Below, in pieces: positions 63,992 through 64,000 of a stretch of DNA of 64,000 bases. The notes under the pieces were generated by a model. The model did not search any database. It was not told the DNA's origin and saw nothing but the letters and a program-made list of their open reading frames with translations. How positions within the stretch are numbered: position 1 is the stretch's first letter; every line of letters starts with the position of its first letter. The position numbers and the translations under genes were made by a program. The stretch is from Paracoccus aurantiacus (GTDB taxonomy: Bacteria > Pseudomonadota > Alphaproteobacteria > Rhodobacterales > Rhodobacteraceae). Location: contig NZ_VOPL01000001.1 of NCBI RefSeq assembly GCF_007993065.1, positions 1-64,000 on the forward strand, given 5' to 3'.

Positions 63992-64000
63992 TTGCGGCGC

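Overview
The window is a contiguous stretch of a high-GC alphaproteobacterial chromosome, most likely Paracoccus or a near relative in the Rhodobacteraceae. Three things point there: the ribosomal proteins, the phaZ-phaC-phaP-phaR block with CTGC-N3-GCAG operators in front of phaP, and a Bzt/Aap-type amino-acid transporter. The genus is an inference from gene content, not from a database comparison.

Layout. (1) 1-16828: end of tuf, one foreign-looking secreted protein gene, then the S10-spc-alpha ribosomal cluster (rpsJ to rplQ, with secY, adk and rpoA), all on the plus strand. The cluster is broken up by many intergenic hairpins, some terminator-like, and by candidate internal promoters. (2) 17006-22478: a LuxR/LuxI quorum-sensing pair, rarA, crcB, rluC, a HAD phosphatase and an ATP12 chaperone. 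(3) 22501-27240: a four-gene polar amino-acid ABC transporter with a hairpin after the binding-protein gene. (4) 27301-33378: a pyridoxamine-oxidase-like stress protein, then the four-gene DNA-repair set (MBL exonuclease, ATP-dependent ligase, Lhr-like helicase, PdeM nuclease) with overlapping or abutting genes. (5) 33392-38153: a MarR regulator and a FecBCDE-type iron/siderophore importer, whose binding protein is divergent from the permease/ATPase genes. (6) 38351-48446: an FGGY kinase and a tartrate locus (tripartite transporter with a TctA-TctB fusion, two tartrate-dehydrogenase-family enzymes, two LysR regulators and a D-tartrate dehydratase). (7) 48623-53972: tRNA-Ser, then the polyhydroxyalkanoate genes phaR, phaP and phaC with divergent phaZ. 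(8) 53999-60230: a DAO-type oxidoreductase, a TRAP transporter (dctPQM), a ProC-like reductase and a LysR regulator. (9) 60456-64000: a TMADH/DgcA-like flavoprotein divergent from a TetR regulator around a perfect 24-bp palindrome, tRNA-Ala and a DoxX protein.

How it fits together. The first quarter is housekeeping translation machinery. The rest is the metabolism of a nutritionally versatile cell: amino-acid and iron uptake, tartrate use, carbon storage and probable N-methylated-compound use. Nothing looks like a prophage, transposon or CRISPR array. The most interesting points are the in-frame stop in the luxR leader, the 11-bp-periodic GTGTAC repeats inside a long inverted repeat between rpoA and rplQ, the histone-like N-terminal extension on PhaC, and the missing iron-sulfur cysteine in the TMADH-like flavoprotein.
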